From Swaminathania salitolerans (GTDB taxonomy: Bacteria; Pseudomonadota; Alphaproteobacteria; Acetobacterales; Acetobacteraceae): a DNA stretch of 64,000 nt. Numbering within the stretch: position 1 is the stretch's first letter; the number at the start of each line of letters is the position of its first letter. This document shows positions 20,938 through 30,642 of the stretch, piece by piece. The stretch lies in assembly GCF_025994315.1 (NCBI RefSeq), contig NZ_BAQE01000003.1; one strand, written 5' to 3'. A program made the translations under genes and the position numbers. Under the pieces are notes generated by a model. It did no database searches and was not told where the DNA came from. It saw nothing but the letters and a program-made list of their open reading frames with translations.

Positions 20938-22185
20938 ATGCCCGACCCCTCCCCTTCCTCATCCGATATCGCGCTCGGTCGCATTCGCGGCCTCAAGCCG
21001 TTTCTCGCCGGTCGCACGCTGTCGGCCCTGTCGGCGCAAGTGCTGGCCGTCGCCGTCGCCTGGCAGACCTATGCGCTTACACACAGCGTCACGGCGCTCG
21101 GCTGGCTCGGTCTCGCCCAGTTTCTCCCCATGCTCGCGCTCGTCTTCGTCTCCGGGCATGTGGCCGATCGCTACAACCGCAAGCGGATCGTGCAGATCTG
21201 CCAGTTCATCGAGATTCTCGGTGCCCTCGCTGTTGCCGCCGCGACCCTGACAGGACAGCTCGCCCCCTGGGCACTTTATTGTCTCGTCGCATGTTTCGGC
21301 GCTCTGCGCTCTTTCGAGGGGCCATGCCAGCAGACATTTCTGCCCGCCATTGCAAGCCCGTCCCAGTTTCCGCGCGCGGCCGCGCTTTCGGCCTCCCTGT
21401 TCCAGACTGCCTCGATCGTGGGGCCTTCCCTCGGCGGGCTGCTCTACGGTCTCGGGGCGGATTTCTGCTATCTCACCTGCGCCTGCGGTTTCGCCCTCGC
21501 CCTTGTCTCGACCAGCCTGCTGGATCTGGGCAGGCATGTGGCCAATCGCGCGCCCGTGACACTCGAATCCGTGTTTGGCGGTATCGCCTTTCTCAGGCGG
21601 CGACGCGATCTTCTGGGAGCGATCTCTCTCGATCTCTTCGCGGTTCTTCTCGGAGGGGCCACGGCAATGCTGCCCGTCTATGCGAGCGACATCCTTCATC
21701 TCGGCCCTGTCGGTCTGGGTATCCTGCGCGCCTCGCCGGCGCTGGGCGCGCTGCTCGGCTCGCTCGTTCTGGCGCGCTATCCGCTGCGCCGTCATGCGGG
21801 GCCGATCATGTTCGCATCGGTCGGGATTTTCGGGCTGGCCACCATTCTTTTCGGCCTGTCGCACACACTCATCCCGTCGGTTGTCGCCCTGGCCGTGCTC
21901 GGTGCTGCCGACGTGGTGAGCGTCGTCGTGCGGGGCGCCCTGACCCAGCTCGCAACACCGGACGGCATGAGAGGACGGGTTTCGGCGGTCAACATGCTGT
22001 TCATCGGGTCCAGCAACCAGCTGGGCGAATTCGAAAGCGGAATGCTCGCTTCGGCCATCGGTACGGAGGCGGCGGTCGTCACCGGCGGGATCGGGACGCT
22101 GATCGTCGCCGCCTTGTGGATCAGGATGTTTCCACGCCTGTGGTCACTCGATCGTCTCGATACGATCAGACCTGACGAACCATGA
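20938..22185 (+). CDS. MFS transporter (EntS-like)
   Basis: Twelve-helix major facilitator of 415 aa. The loop motif GHVADRYNRKRIV after helix 2 and the overall pattern (LAGRTLSALSAQVLAVAVAWQTYALT at the N-terminus) match the MFS_3 group that includes the enterobactin exporter EntS. Substrate is unknown here; no siderophore synthesis genes are visible. GGGG five bases before the ATG supports this start over the open frame beginning at 20785. It is divergent from the gpt-csaA pair. Confidence 0.85.
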   Translation: MPDPSPSSSDIALGRIRGLKPFLAGRTLSALSAQVLAVAVAWQTYALTHSVTALGWLGLAQFLPMLALVFVSGHVADRYNRKRIVQICQFIEILGALAVAAATLTGQLAPWALYCLVACFGALRSFEGPCQQTFLPAIASPSQFPRAAALSASLFQTASIVGPSLGGLLYGLGADFCYLTCACGFALALVSTSLLDLGRHVANRAPVTLESVFGGIAFLRRRRDLLGAISLDLFAVLLGGATAMLPVYASDILHLGPVGLGILRASPALGALLGSLVLARYPLRRHAGPIMFASVGIFGLATILFGLSHTLIPSVVALAVLGAADVVSVVVRGALTQLATPDGMRGRVSAVNMLFIGSSNQLGEFESGMLASAIGTEAAVVTGGIGTLIVAALWIRMFPRLWSLDRLDTIRPDEP

Positions 22186-22204
22186 TAACTTGTGGGGAAA
22201 TGCC

Positions 22205-22280
22205 TGGCTCCCGAAGTAGGACTCGAACCTACGACCCAGCGATTAACAGTCGCTTGCTCTACCAACTGAGCTATTCGGGA
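22205..22280 (-). tRNA. tRNA-Asn (anticodon GTT)
   Basis: Full cloverleaf on the - strand: acceptor TCCCGAA pairs with TTCGGGA, D-arm GCTCAGTTGGTAGAGC, anticodon stem GCGAC? closes as GCGAC/ATCGC-type around loop CTGTTAA, T-arm GTAGG TTCGAGT CCTAC. Discriminator G and encoded CCA. The anticodon GTT reads AAC/AAT. Confidence 0.96.
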
Positions 22281-22363
22281 CCGGCGAGGCAGTGTGTAGC
22301 GAAACCTTTTCATGGGGTAAACCCCCCTTTGTCATTTTTTTCCAACATGGAGTTCCGAACCTG

Positions 22364-23371
22364 ATGGCAGCGTCCTCCCGGCGCCTCCTCCTCCTCGGAG
22401 GCGGTGCCGTTGCATTTGCTACCGCCCTGGAATCGCGTCGTTTCTTCACCCGTCATCACCCGGTCCGCACCGACGGCAAGCCGCGACGCCTTCGCCTCGC
22501 CTGGCCCGAACCCGATTACGATCCCCTGCTCTTTCTCTGCAGGCGCGACACCTTCGCTCGATACGGGCTGGACGTGGAGATCGTGGATGCGGAGGAAGGA
22601 AATGCCGCAATCGAGACGGTGCTCAGCGGTCAGTCCGATGCGGCGGTCGCCCCCCTGCTCGACTGGCTGCCCACACTGTATCGCGACGAGGGCGGCGAAT
22701 TACCGGCGCATCTCGCCTGCGGACTCCGCGGCGGGAGCTACAGACTTCTGGTGCGCCGCGCCCTGCACCTGCACAGGATCGGCAATCTCGCCGGAAAGAA
22801 GATCGGCGTCGTCAGCCTCGAAGGGGCTGACAGGCGATTCGTCAGCATCCAGCTGCGACGCCGGGGACTGCATCCAACCGATTCGGTGCATTGGGTCGCG
22901 ATACCGGCGGACGATATGGCGGATGCCCTGCGCGCGGGCGAGCTCGACGCCGTGGCCGTACACGATCCCGTCGGCTGGCGGATCCTGCAACAGACGCGCG
23001 GCATCAGCTGGAACATGCTCGACAGCATGACCGGAGCGGAGCGCGACCGGATCGATCTCACGCTCGGGCTTTCCAGCCGGGCGGAAAACGCGGATCCCGG
23101 GCTGGCCGCCGCGCTGACAGCGGCGCTCGAGGATGCCCAGCGTGCCTTTCCCTCACAGAGAAAGGCCATCGCACAACTCTGGCGGGCGGATCCGGAGGCC
23201 CCTCAGGATCCGGGGGGTATGCTGATGCGCGAGATCCCCACCGCCCCGGTGACAGGCCACGCGCTGCGTGTCCAGGTCGAGCAGTACACGGACGAACTCA
23301 AGCTTCTCGGATTGATGCAGGATGCGGACGATCCGGGCGAGATCGCCCACAGGCTCTGTCTCAGGCTGTAA
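22364..23371 (+). CDS. ABC transporter substrate-binding protein (NMT1/SsuA-like)
   Basis: Secreted solute-binding protein of 335 aa. The N-terminus SSRRLLLLGGGAVAFATA looks like a Tat-type or standard signal. The mature part follows the NMT1/sulfonate-nitrate pattern: RLAWPEPDYDPLLFLCRRDTFARYGLDVEIV, then GQSDAAVAPLLDWL and LAGKKIGVVSLEGAD. Related proteins bind nitrate, sulfonates, taurine or thiamine precursors. No permease or ATPase gene is adjacent, so it is an orphan component here. GGAG lies about ten bases before the ATG; an open frame upstream to 22292 would run into the tRNA-Asn leader and is not supported. Confidence 0.8.
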   Translation: MAASSRRLLLLGGGAVAFATALESRRFFTRHHPVRTDGKPRRLRLAWPEPDYDPLLFLCRRDTFARYGLDVEIVDAEEGNAAIETVLSGQSDAAVAPLLDWLPTLYRDEGGELPAHLACGLRGGSYRLLVRRALHLHRIGNLAGKKIGVVSLEGADRRFVSIQLRRRGLHPTDSVHWVAIPADDMADALRAGELDAVAVHDPVGWRILQQTRGISWNMLDSMTGAERDRIDLTLGLSSRAENADPGLAAALTAALEDAQRAFPSQRKAIAQLWRADPEAPQDPGGMLMREIPTAPVTGHALRVQVEQYTDELKLLGLMQDADDPGEIAHRLCLRL

Positions 23372-23441
23372 GGCCGGGCGCCATGTCGGGCGGGAACCGG
23401 GGCGCAGCGAAACGCCGGACGGAACAGGAGGCAGCGCGGCC

Positions 23442-23915
23442 CTACAGGCCGAGCGCCTCGCGTCCCTGGGTTGCCAGCTGGTCGACACGCTCGTTATTGA
23501 CGTCGCCGCTATGGCCCCGCACCCAGAGCCACGTCACCTCATGTCGTTTCTCGGCCGCGAGAATACGCTGCCAGAGATCCATGTTCTTGACCGGATCGCC
23601 TGCGGCATTGCGCCAGTTGCGCCTGACCCAGCCCGTATGCCAGCGCGTGATCCCGTTACGCAGATATTCGCTATCCGTATGCAGTCTGACCCGGCAGGGG
23701 CGCTTCAGCGCCTCGAGCGCCTCGGCAGCGGCGGTCAGCTCCATCCGGTTATTGGTGGTTTCGGCCTCGCCGCCCGACAAGGTGCGTTCCTTGCCTTTCG
23801 CGCATAACAGGACACCCCACCCTCCCGGCCCGGGATTGGGCTTGCATCCACCATCGGTCCAGATCTCGACATCGGGCGCATCGTCGGGAAGAGACGGTTT
23901 CGTGTCGTCAGACAT
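23442..23915 (-). CDS. rnhA: Ribonuclease HI
   Basis: Endonuclease that cuts the RNA strand of RNA-DNA hybrids. In 157 aa the catalytic carboxylates are visible: Asp in [11 protein letters not shown], Glu in [13 protein letters not shown], Asp in LHTDSEYL and the final Asp in ERVDQLA, with the active-site His in VRGHSGD. The chosen ATG overlaps the end of thrB by eight bases; an upstream in-frame start at 23933 lies inside thrB and is less likely. The ispH-thrB-rnhA order is common in alphaproteobacteria. Confidence 0.96.
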   Translation of the reverse strand: MSDDTKPSLPDDAPDVEIWTDGGCKPNPGPGGWGVLLCAKGKERTLSGGEAETTNNRMELTAAAEALEALKRPCRVRLHTDSEYLRNGITRWHTGWVRRNWRNAAGDPVKNMDLWQRILAAEKRHEVTWLWVRGHSGDVNNERVDQLATQGREALGL

Positions 23916-24870
23916 CGAGCAGACGCTCCGCATTCTGGCGCCATATCCCGAGGCGCCGGTAATAGGCCAGTGGATCCTTGCGCGTCACGAATGCGTCGTC
24001 CGGCGTATTGATCCAGTCATAGAGACGGGTCAGGAGAAAGCGCAGTGCCGCCCCCTGAACCAGAACCGGCAGCGCTTTTTCCTCTGCCGGTGAGAGCGCC
24101 CTGACCGCACGATATCCCGTGAGCATGGCGCGTATGAGCGCCGGATCGGCTGTCGCCTCGTCCGGGAAACACCAGGCATTGAGACAGATGGCGAGATCAT
24201 AGGCAAAATCGTCGGTGCAGGCGAAATAGAAATCGATGAGCCCCGAGATCTCCCCGCCTTCGAAAAAGACATTATCGGGAAAGAGATCCGCATGGATCTG
24301 CCCCGCAGGGAGGCTGCCCGCGCGCGGCCAGGATGAAAGAACGTGCCCGAGTGCGGTCTGCAGGGATGACGTCAACCCAGGCGAGATCCTGTCTCCGGCG
24401 CCCTCGCACGAGTCCAGAAGCCCCTGCCACGATCCCGGGCCGAGCCCGTTCGGACGCCGGGCCTCGTAACCCTGCCCCAGAAGATGAAACCGCGCCAGAG
24501 AGCGACCGAGCGCGTCGCAGCACGCGCGCGTGATCGTCCCTGCCGGGCGCCCGGGCAGAAAGGTCGTGATGGCGGCAGGCCTTGCCATGAGGCGCCGCAG
24601 CGCCACACCGTCACGCGCCGCGACCGGCACCGGGCATTTCAGCCCGCGTGCGGCAAGATGGTTCATCAGACCGAGAAACCAGGGAAGTTCCTCCTCCCGG
24701 ACACGTTTTTCATACAGCGTCAGGATGGCGCGGCAGCGCTCGGTCTCGAGCAGATAATTCGTGTTCTCGACCCCCTCGGCGATGCCTTCGCATCGTATGA
24801 GGGCGCCGAGATCGTATTCTGCCAGAAAGGCCAGAAGCGTATCGGGAGGAATGGGCGTATAGACCGCCAT
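23908..24870 (-). CDS. thrB: Homoserine kinase
   Basis: Kinase phosphorylating homoserine in threonine synthesis. This is the alphaproteobacterial form built on the aminoglycoside phosphotransferase fold rather than the GHMP fold of E. coli. Visible elements: the nucleotide-loop region [15 protein letters not shown], the catalytic loop [14 protein letters not shown] with Asp and Asn, and the metal-binding Asp in [10 protein letters not shown]. Length 320 aa is usual. It sits between ispH and rnhA on the same strand and overlaps rnhA. Confidence 0.95.
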   Translation of the reverse strand: MAVYTPIPPDTLLAFLAEYDLGALIRCEGIAEGVENTNYLLETERCRAILTLYEKRVREEELPWFLGLMNHLAARGLKCPVPVAARDGVALRRLMARPAAITTFLPGRPAGTITRACCDALGRSLARFHLLGQGYEARRPNGLGPGSWQGLLDSCEGAGDRISPGLTSSLQTALGHVLSSWPRAGSLPAGQIHADLFPDNVFFEGGEISGLIDFYFACTDDFAYDLAICLNAWCFPDEATADPALIRAMLTGYRAVRALSPAEEKALPVLVQGAALRFLLTRLYDWINTPDDAFVTRKDPLAYYRRLGIWRQNAERLLDV

Positions 24871-24914
24871 GACGTCAGGCGGGAAAGAGCAGTGTCATGA
24901 TCGAGCGGCGTGCC

Positions 24915-25928
24915 TCACACAGGCTCGCCGAGCGGGCTGGGAAGACGGAACGCCACGTTTTCCTTCTTCACGATACGCTCCTCGATATTGAGGCGGAACC
25001 GTGTGGACATGGCATCGACCATTTCCTGCACCAGCGATTCGGGAGCGGACGCGCCCGCGGTGATCCCGACCGTTTCCACATCGTCGAGCACGGCCCAGTC
25101 GAGCGCGGCCAGTTTCGGGACGAGCAGCGCCCGCTTCGCACCGGACCGCTCGGCCACTTCACGAAGGCGTTGCGAATTCGAGGAATTCGGCGAACCGATG
25201 ACGATCACGAGATCGCTTTCCGGCGCGATGGCCTTGACCGCTTCCTGACGGTTCGTGGTCGCGTAGCAGATATCTTCCTTTTTCGGCCCTTCGATCAGCG
25301 GGAAACGCTCGCGCAGGATCTCGACGATTTCGGAGGTATCGTCCACGGAGAGCGTGGTCTGGGTGATGAAAGCAAGACGGGACGGATCTTCCGGCTGGAC
25401 CGTACGCGCCTCCTCGGCGTCGTTGATCAGGGTCACGGCCCCGGGCGGGAGCTGGCCCATCGTGCCCACCACCTCCGGATGACCGGCATGGCCGATCATG
25501 AGGATATGACGCGCATCCGGGCCACCGCCGGCGAAATGACGCTCCGCCTCGCGATGAACCTTCGAAACCAGCGGGCAGGTGGCATCCAGATAGAGGAGAT
25601 TGCGACGCTGCGCCTCTGCGGGTACCGATTTCGGGACGCCGTGAGCCGAAAAGACGACATGCCCGTCCTCGGGCACCTCATCCAGCTCCTCGACGAAAAT
25701 CGCGCCCTGCTCCTCGAGATTCTCGACGACGGTGCGGTTGTGTACGATTTCATGGCGCACATAGACCGGCGCGCCGTAGCGACGCAGGGCTTCCTCCACC
25801 ACGCGGATGGCCCGATCGACCCCTGCACAGAAGCCGCGCGGCCCCGCGAGAAGGACGCGCAGGGTTTTTGCCTCAGACCCTGTTTCCGGGGACGCTTGCG
25901 GGCGTGAAGTGGTCAAGGTGTCGGGCAT
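24915..25928 (-). CDS. ispH: 4-hydroxy-3-methylbut-2-enyl diphosphate reductase
   Basis: Last enzyme of the MEP isoprenoid pathway, a [4Fe-4S] protein making IPP and DMAPP. The three cluster cysteines appear in [25 protein letters not shown] and [13 protein letters not shown]. The catalytic region with [10 protein letters not shown] and [10 protein letters not shown] is intact. Start at MPDTLTTS gives 337 aa; the open frame extends upstream to 26123 but those residues are unrelated to the family. A 44-bp gap separates it from thrB, so one transcript is likely. Confidence 0.96.
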   Translation of the reverse strand: MPDTLTTSRPQASPETGSEAKTLRVLLAGPRGFCAGVDRAIRVVEEALRRYGAPVYVRHEIVHNRTVVENLEEQGAIFVEELDEVPEDGHVVFSAHGVPKSVPAEAQRRNLLYLDATCPLVSKVHREAERHFAGGGPDARHILMIGHAGHPEVVGTMGQLPPGAVTLINDAEEARTVQPEDPSRLAFITQTTLSVDDTSEIVEILRERFPLIEGPKKEDICYATTNRQEAVKAIAPESDLVIVIGSPNSSNSQRLREVAERSGAKRALLVPKLAALDWAVLDDVETVGITAGASAPESLVQEMVDAMSTRFRLNIEERIVKKENVAFRLPSPLGEPV

Positions 25929-26149
25929 GGTGTTCCCCAATCTGGCGGCAGGCGGTATAGGCGATAAGAGTCCGATGCGGCACGCAGGATGAATGATGCA
26001 TCGTTTGGCGATATGGGCTCGCATATGGGAGCTACGCAACCCGTCGCCACTATGCAAGCCCGTGAACGCAACATCATTCACCGGCACGCCGCAGACATAC
26101 CATACCGGGCATGGTTTGCGCACCGGTAGTACAGACGAGAGCCTTGTCC

Positions 26150-26716
26150 ATGACCAGATCCGCCCGACAGTTCCTTCCCATTCTCGCCCTGATCGGAGCA
26201 GGTGTTACGCTGACAGCCTGCGACCAGGAAGATCAGAGCGCCTTCGCGCCTGCCTGCCCGTCCGTCGAGATCCTCGGAGAAGCGGCGGATTTCTATCAGT
26301 ATGACGGCAAGGGTCTGGATGCGGGCAGTCTCGTCACCCATGCGGGTATGGGAGGACTGACCGGAAACTGCGAGGCCGGCCCCAAGAAAAGCGTTCGCAC
26401 GCGGCTCAGCCTCGGTGTGACGGTCGAACGCGGACCGGCCTCCGACGGACGCGACGTCACCCTGCCGTTCTTCGTCGCGGTTCTTCACGACGGGAAGATC
26501 ATGGACAAGAAGGAATTCTCCATTCCCGTGACGTTCCGCGGCAACCAGTCCACCGTATCCCTCAGAACCCCGGTCAGGATCATCGACGTCCCGGCGGCTC
26601 CGGACATCCAGCAGACGAACTACGCCCTCAAGATCGGGTTCCAGCTGTCGCGCGAACAGCTCGAATACAACCGCACGCATCTCCGCCCCGCCGCCTTCCG
26701 CTACCGGAGCAATTAA
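26150..26716 (+). CDS. Conserved hypothetical lipoprotein
   Basis: A 188-aa protein with a signal peptide ending in the lipobox LTAC (Cys24). The mature domain has a beta-rich look with [20 protein letters not shown] and a second cysteine in GLTGNC, ending in alternating strands ([21 protein letters not shown]). Similar lipoproteins occur widely in alphaproteobacteria without known function. It is divergent from ispH with a 221-bp gap that must hold both promoters. No motif points to an activity. Confidence 0.8.
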   Translation: MTRSARQFLPILALIGAGVTLTACDQEDQSAFAPACPSVEILGEAADFYQYDGKGLDAGSLVTHAGMGGLTGNCEAGPKKSVRTRLSLGVTVERGPASDGRDVTLPFFVAVLHDGKIMDKKEFSIPVTFRGNQSTVSLRTPVRIIDVPAAPDIQQTNYALKIGFQLSREQLEYNRTHLRPAAFRYRSN

Positions 26717-26748
26717 ACGGACGTATTTCGTGTAATATATAAAACACG

Positions 26749-26776
26749 TTGCAAGATGAGTTAATCTTGCTAGTCT
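26749..26776 (+). promoter_or_regulatory. Possible promoter with embedded palindrome
   Basis: A -35-like TTGCAA (26749-26754) and a -10-like TAGTCT (26771-26776) are 16 bases apart. The spacer holds a perfect inverted repeat GCAAGAT-GAGTTA-ATCTTGC at 26751-26770, placed as a repressor operator would be. The next gene starts at 26807. Symmetry and spacing are seen; promoter function is inferred. Confidence 0.4.
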
Positions 26777-26795
26777 GGGGGCGTTCCCTGCCCCC
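26777..26795 (+). promoter_or_regulatory. GC-rich leader hairpin before porin gene
   Basis: GGGGGC and GCCCCC form a six-base stem around GTTCCCT, ending 11 bases before the ATG at 26807, which has no clear Shine-Dalgarno. It could affect translation initiation or be the end of the upstream transcript. Confidence 0.3.
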
Positions 26796-26806
26796 GGATT
26801 TTCGCC

Positions 26807-28612
26807 ATGCGTCTGTACCCCGCCTTGCCTGCTGCCCTGTTGCTCTCCCAGGCAACGCCCTGTCTGGCGGCGGCGCAGCCGGATAGCAGCATTATTGCGA
26901 CCCTCTCCCTTTCTCCGGCCAGTGCCCGATCCATCGCCGTTTCGCATCCGCACCCGTCTTCCCCGCGCTCCGGTGGCCGGGTCGCCATCTCTCCTGCGCA
27001 TGACAGGCGTGCCCTTCCCCATCACGCGCGATCCCGCACGCTCATCGATCCGACCAATGCCGATGAGGAGATCACCGTCGATGGCGGTCAGCGTCCCGAA
27101 ATCCAGACCTATCCGCATGCAGGGCCGGTCGGGCAGCCACGCCGCGTCACGCCGAGGCAGAACCGCCCGCCTCACGGAACGCAGGAGGACTGGGGCATTT
27201 TCACGCATGGCAATGGTGAATCGGCCGGTTTCGGCCCCGTCGGACGCTATGGCGTGGCCCCCTGGGCGGAAGACTGGAGCTTCCTCCGGGATGTCGGCCA
27301 TCATGACGATCCGTTCGATCCGCTCAAATATATCCGCCTCAACCGGCGGGGAGACTGGTGGCTGACCCTCTCCGGAGAAACGCGCCTGCGAAACTGGTGG
27401 GAGGAGGCCCCCTTCCTCGGGACCCGCGGCTCTCCGGGGAGCGGTCGCATGACCGTGCGAAATCTCTACGGTGCGGATCTGCATCTGGGGCCGCATCTGA
27501 GGCTGTTCGGCCAACTCGTCAACGGCAATGCCGGGGGGTGGAGCGGGTTCGGTTACAATGCGACGTACCGGAAACGGCTCGGCCTGCAACAGGGTTTTGC
27601 AGAGTTGCGCGGAAAACTGGCTGGCGCGAAGACCGGGCTTCTGGTGGGACGACAGCAGTTTCTCGACGCCCCGTCCTATATTCTCTATAACCGGGAGACG
27701 CCGAACGTGCCCCGCTCGTGGAACGGCGTGCGCGGCTATGCCATCTGGCCACGGATCAGGATCGATCTCTACGATTTCGTCGCGACCGATCTTCGCCTGA
27801 ACAAGGCATTCCACGATCGGCCGGACTGGAGCACCCGGCTGCACGGTCTCGATATCACCTGGGCGCCGCCCTCCTTTGCGCTCGGTCGCGAGCGGGTCTC
27901 GAGCTATCTCGATCTGTTTCTCATCGCGTTTCGCCTTGGCGGCACCGCAGCCGCCCAGCATGTGAACGGCACGACCCTCGCGGGGACGACAGCGCGGCAG
28001 GATTACGGATTCCGCTGGTATGGCGGTGCGCCGTCTTTCGAGTTTTCGGTCGGCGGCCTGTATCAGGGAGGGAGCGCCCAGGCCGACCGTACCGGACGCA
28101 CAAGACCGGTCGCGGCCTATGCCTTCAACGCGATTGCCGGATACCGGCATACGCCCTCCCCCCTGCATCCTTTTCTGGGCCTGCAGGCCGATCTCTATTC
28201 CGGTGGGTCGTCCCGCAGCGGAAGCGGCGCTCTGGGCACGTATATCGCACCGTTCAACCCGCAGACCAATTACCTCGATACGACCACATACATCTCGCCG
28301 AGCAATCTCGTCAGCCTGTCGCCAGTCATCCGGCTGACGCCGCGGAAATGGCTGAGCCTCAAGCTCAAGGCCCCTCTCTTCTGGCGGGATTCGACCGATG
28401 ACCCGATCTACGGCCCGTCGGGTGCCTATGCCCTGCACGGGCTCCATGGCGGTTTCGTGGGCATCGTGCCCCAGGCTTCCCTCACGATCCAGCTCGACCG
28501 CCATCTGACATGGACGCAGTACGGCGCCCGCTTCATCGGCTCGGACGGTGTGCGAAAGGCGGGCGGACATAGCGGCAGCTATTACCAGTCCAACTTCGTC
28601 TTCCGTTTCTAG
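26807..28612 (+). CDS. Alginate-export-type outer membrane porin
   Basis: Secreted protein of 601 aa with a signal peptide (LPAALLLSQATPCLAAA), a Pro/Arg/His-rich stretch up to about residue 125, and a C-terminal beta-barrel resembling the alginate_exp (AlgE-like) family: repeated amphipathic strands such as KYIRLNRRGDWWLTLSGETRLRN, LLVGRQQFLDAP and ITWAPPSFALG. The last residue is Phe after aromatic alternation (QSNFVFRF), the BAM recognition pattern. No alginate synthesis genes are nearby; acetic acid bacteria carry such porins for other solutes. The variable N-terminal part is unusual. Confidence 0.8.
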   Translation: MRLYPALPAALLLSQATPCLAAAQPDSSIIATLSLSPASARSIAVSHPHPSSPRSGGRVAISPAHDRRALPHHARSRTLIDPTNADEEITVDGGQRPEIQTYPHAGPVGQPRRVTPRQNRPPHGTQEDWGIFTHGNGESAGFGPVGRYGVAPWAEDWSFLRDVGHHDDPFDPLKYIRLNRRGDWWLTLSGETRLRNWWEEAPFLGTRGSPGSGRMTVRNLYGADLHLGPHLRLFGQLVNGNAGGWSGFGYNATYRKRLGLQQGFAELRGKLAGAKTGLLVGRQQFLDAPSYILYNRETPNVPRSWNGVRGYAIWPRIRIDLYDFVATDLRLNKAFHDRPDWSTRLHGLDITWAPPSFALGRERVSSYLDLFLIAFRLGGTAAAQHVNGTTLAGTTARQDYGFRWYGGAPSFEFSVGGLYQGGSAQADRTGRTRPVAAYAFNAIAGYRHTPSPLHPFLGLQADLYSGGSSRSGSGALGTYIAPFNPQTNYLDTTTYISPSNLVSLSPVIRLTPRKWLSLKLKAPLFWRDSTDDPIYGPSGAYALHGLHGGFVGIVPQASLTIQLDRHLTWTQYGARFIGSDGVRKAGGHSGSYYQSNFVFRF

Positions 28613-28662
28613 CGTCGTCGTCGTAGGAGCAGTCCCTTACGCAATCGGGACAGAGAGACGGA

Positions 28663-30618
28663 ATGCAGAAGGCGATACGGGAATTATCCATAAGAGGGGT
28701 CATTCTCGGCGCCCTGATCACGGTGGTCTTCACCGCATCCAATGTCTATCTCGGTCTCAAGATCGGCCTGACCTTCGCCTCCTCCATTCCGGCGACGGTC
28801 ATCTCGATGGCTGCCCTGCGCGCGCTGGGCGGGAGCTCGATCCTCGAGAACAACCTCGTCCAGACCCAGGCCTCTGCCGCAGGCACGCTGAGCTGCGTCT
28901 TCGCCACCATTCCGGGCCTGGTCATGATCGGATTCTGGAGCGGTTTTCCCTACTGGCAAAGCTTTCTCATCACGCTTTGCGGCGGCGCGACGGGCGTGCT
29001 CTTCACCATTCCCCTGAGACGCGCCCTCGTGACCCATAGCGAGCTTCCCTATCCGGAAGGCGTGGCCTGCGCCGAGATCCTGCGTGCAGCATCCCCTGAG
29101 GGGAACGGCAATGCCTTGCGCGCCCTCGTCCAGGGGAGCGCGGTGGCCGCAATCGTGACCTTCCTCTCGACCGGTCTTCGCGTCATTCGCGATGGCTGGA
29201 GCGCCACCTTCGGCATCGGTGCGTCTCTCTTCCGGGTCGAGGGATCTTTCTCCCTCGCCCTGATCGGAACGGGATATCTGGTCGGGTTGAGCGGAGGGAT
29301 CGCCATGCTGGCCGGCGTCGCCATAGGCTGGTGGGTCGCCGTTCCCTGGCTCAGCGCCCTCTCGCTGCATCCCGCCGGGCTTTCGCCGGACGCCTTCGCG
29401 ACAGCGCTCTGGGTGCACAAGATACGTTTCATGGGCGCAGGCACGATCGCCGTCGCGGCGATCTGGACGGTCGCAGCCCTGTTCCGTCCGGTGGTGCGCG
29501 GTCTGCGCGAGGCGTTTTCCCGAAAGCACCGTCACACGGCGCTTGAGACGGATCGCGATCTGCCTCCCGTCGTGATGAACGCCCTTCTTGCCGTGATCGT
29601 CGTGGCGCTCGGTCTCGTCTTCACGTCGTTTCTCTGGCCGATCACCGCCCATGACAGACTGCTGATGGCGATGGTGGCGCTCGGGATCGGAGCATGTCTG
29701 TTCATCGGATTCCTCGTTGCGAGCGCATGTGGGTACATGGCGGGAATCATCGGCTCCTCGTCTTCGCCGATCTCCGGAATTTCGATCATCAGCGTCGTCA
29801 CGCTGTGTCTTGTCCTGCTCGCGCTCGAAACGGTCCATCTCGTGCCCGACAGCATGACGGAATCGGGACAGCACGGCGCCATCGCGTTCATTCTCTTCGT
29901 CCTGACCGCCCTCACCGGATCGGCGGCGATCTCGAACGACAATCTCCAGGATCTGAAGACCGGACAACTCGTCGGCGCCACTCCCTGGAAGCAGGAGGTC
30001 GTCCTGCTTGTCGGATGCGTCGCAGGGGCCCTCGTCATTCCGCCCGTGCTCAATGTTCTCTACAATGCCTACGGATTCGTGGGCGCCATGCCGAGGCCCT
30101 CGATGGACGTATCGCGGGCGCTCCCCGCGCCGCAGCCCGGCCTCATGGTCGATATCGCGCGCGGAATCCTGCGTCACGATCTCGACTGGACGATGATCCT
30201 TGTCGGCGCCGCACTGGGGATGGGGCTCATCGTCGCAGATCGTCTCCTGCGCGCGAAGGGGCTCGCGCTTCCGCCGCTTGCCGTCGGCATGGGCATCTAT
30301 CTTCCCGCCGACGTGTCCGTCACCATCGCGCTCGGCGCCGTTCTCGCGCGCCTTTTCGATCCGACCCGACGCCGGAAGACGTCTGGCGACGGCACGCATG
30401 AGAGCGATCGCGAGGACGGTCGCGGGACCATGATCGCTTCGGGCTTCATCGTCGGCGAGAGCCTGATCGGCGTGCTGATCGCGACCATCAGCGGCCTGAG
30501 CGGACATGCCGATCTCATGGCCGTATCTCTCCCGAACCCGGCAGGCACGATCCTCGGCCTGATCGTCTTCCTCGCCTGTCTCGTATGGTTCGCAACGCAG
30601 CTGCGACGCGCGCGCTGA
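28663..30618 (+). CDS. OPT-family oligopeptide transporter
   Basis: Polytopic inner-membrane transporter of 651 aa with about 15 hydrophobic helices. It opens with REL-SIRGVILGALITVVFTASNVYL (split here for length) and contains NTLVQT-like ENNLVQTQASAAGTL, PEGVACAEILRA and GSSSSPISGISI, all typical of OPT proteins. Bacterial members import peptides or metal chelates; the substrate is not evident. It starts 50 bp after the porin gene, with AGAGAG upstream, so they may share a transcript and act in uptake across both membranes. Confidence 0.9.
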   Translation: MQKAIRELSIRGVILGALITVVFTASNVYLGLKIGLTFASSIPATVISMAALRALGGSSILENNLVQTQASAAGTLSCVFATIPGLVMIGFWSGFPYWQSFLITLCGGATGVLFTIPLRRALVTHSELPYPEGVACAEILRAASPEGNGNALRALVQGSAVAAIVTFLSTGLRVIRDGWSATFGIGASLFRVEGSFSLALIGTGYLVGLSGGIAMLAGVAIGWWVAVPWLSALSLHPAGLSPDAFATALWVHKIRFMGAGTIAVAAIWTVAALFRPVVRGLREAFSRKHRHTALETDRDLPPVVMNALLAVIVVALGLVFTSFLWPITAHDRLLMAMVALGIGACLFIGFLVASACGYMAGIIGSSSSPISGISIISVVTLCLVLLALETVHLVPDSMTESGQHGAIAFILFVLTALTGSAAISNDNLQDLKTGQLVGATPWKQEVVLLVGCVAGALVIPPVLNVLYNAYGFVGAMPRPSMDVSRALPAPQPGLMVDIARGILRHDLDWTMILVGAALGMGLIVADRLLRAKGLALPPLAVGMGIYLPADVSVTIALGAVLARLFDPTRRRKTSGDGTHESDREDGRGTMIASGFIVGESLIGVLIATISGLSGHADLMAVSLPNPAGTILGLIVFLACLVWFATQLRRAR

Positions 30619-30642
30619 GAATCCCCGACCGCCCTCCGCACG

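Noticed and set aside
28684..30507. 607-codon - strand frame opposite the OPT gene
   Set aside because: Highly charged, no domain, and antisense to a clear membrane transporter.
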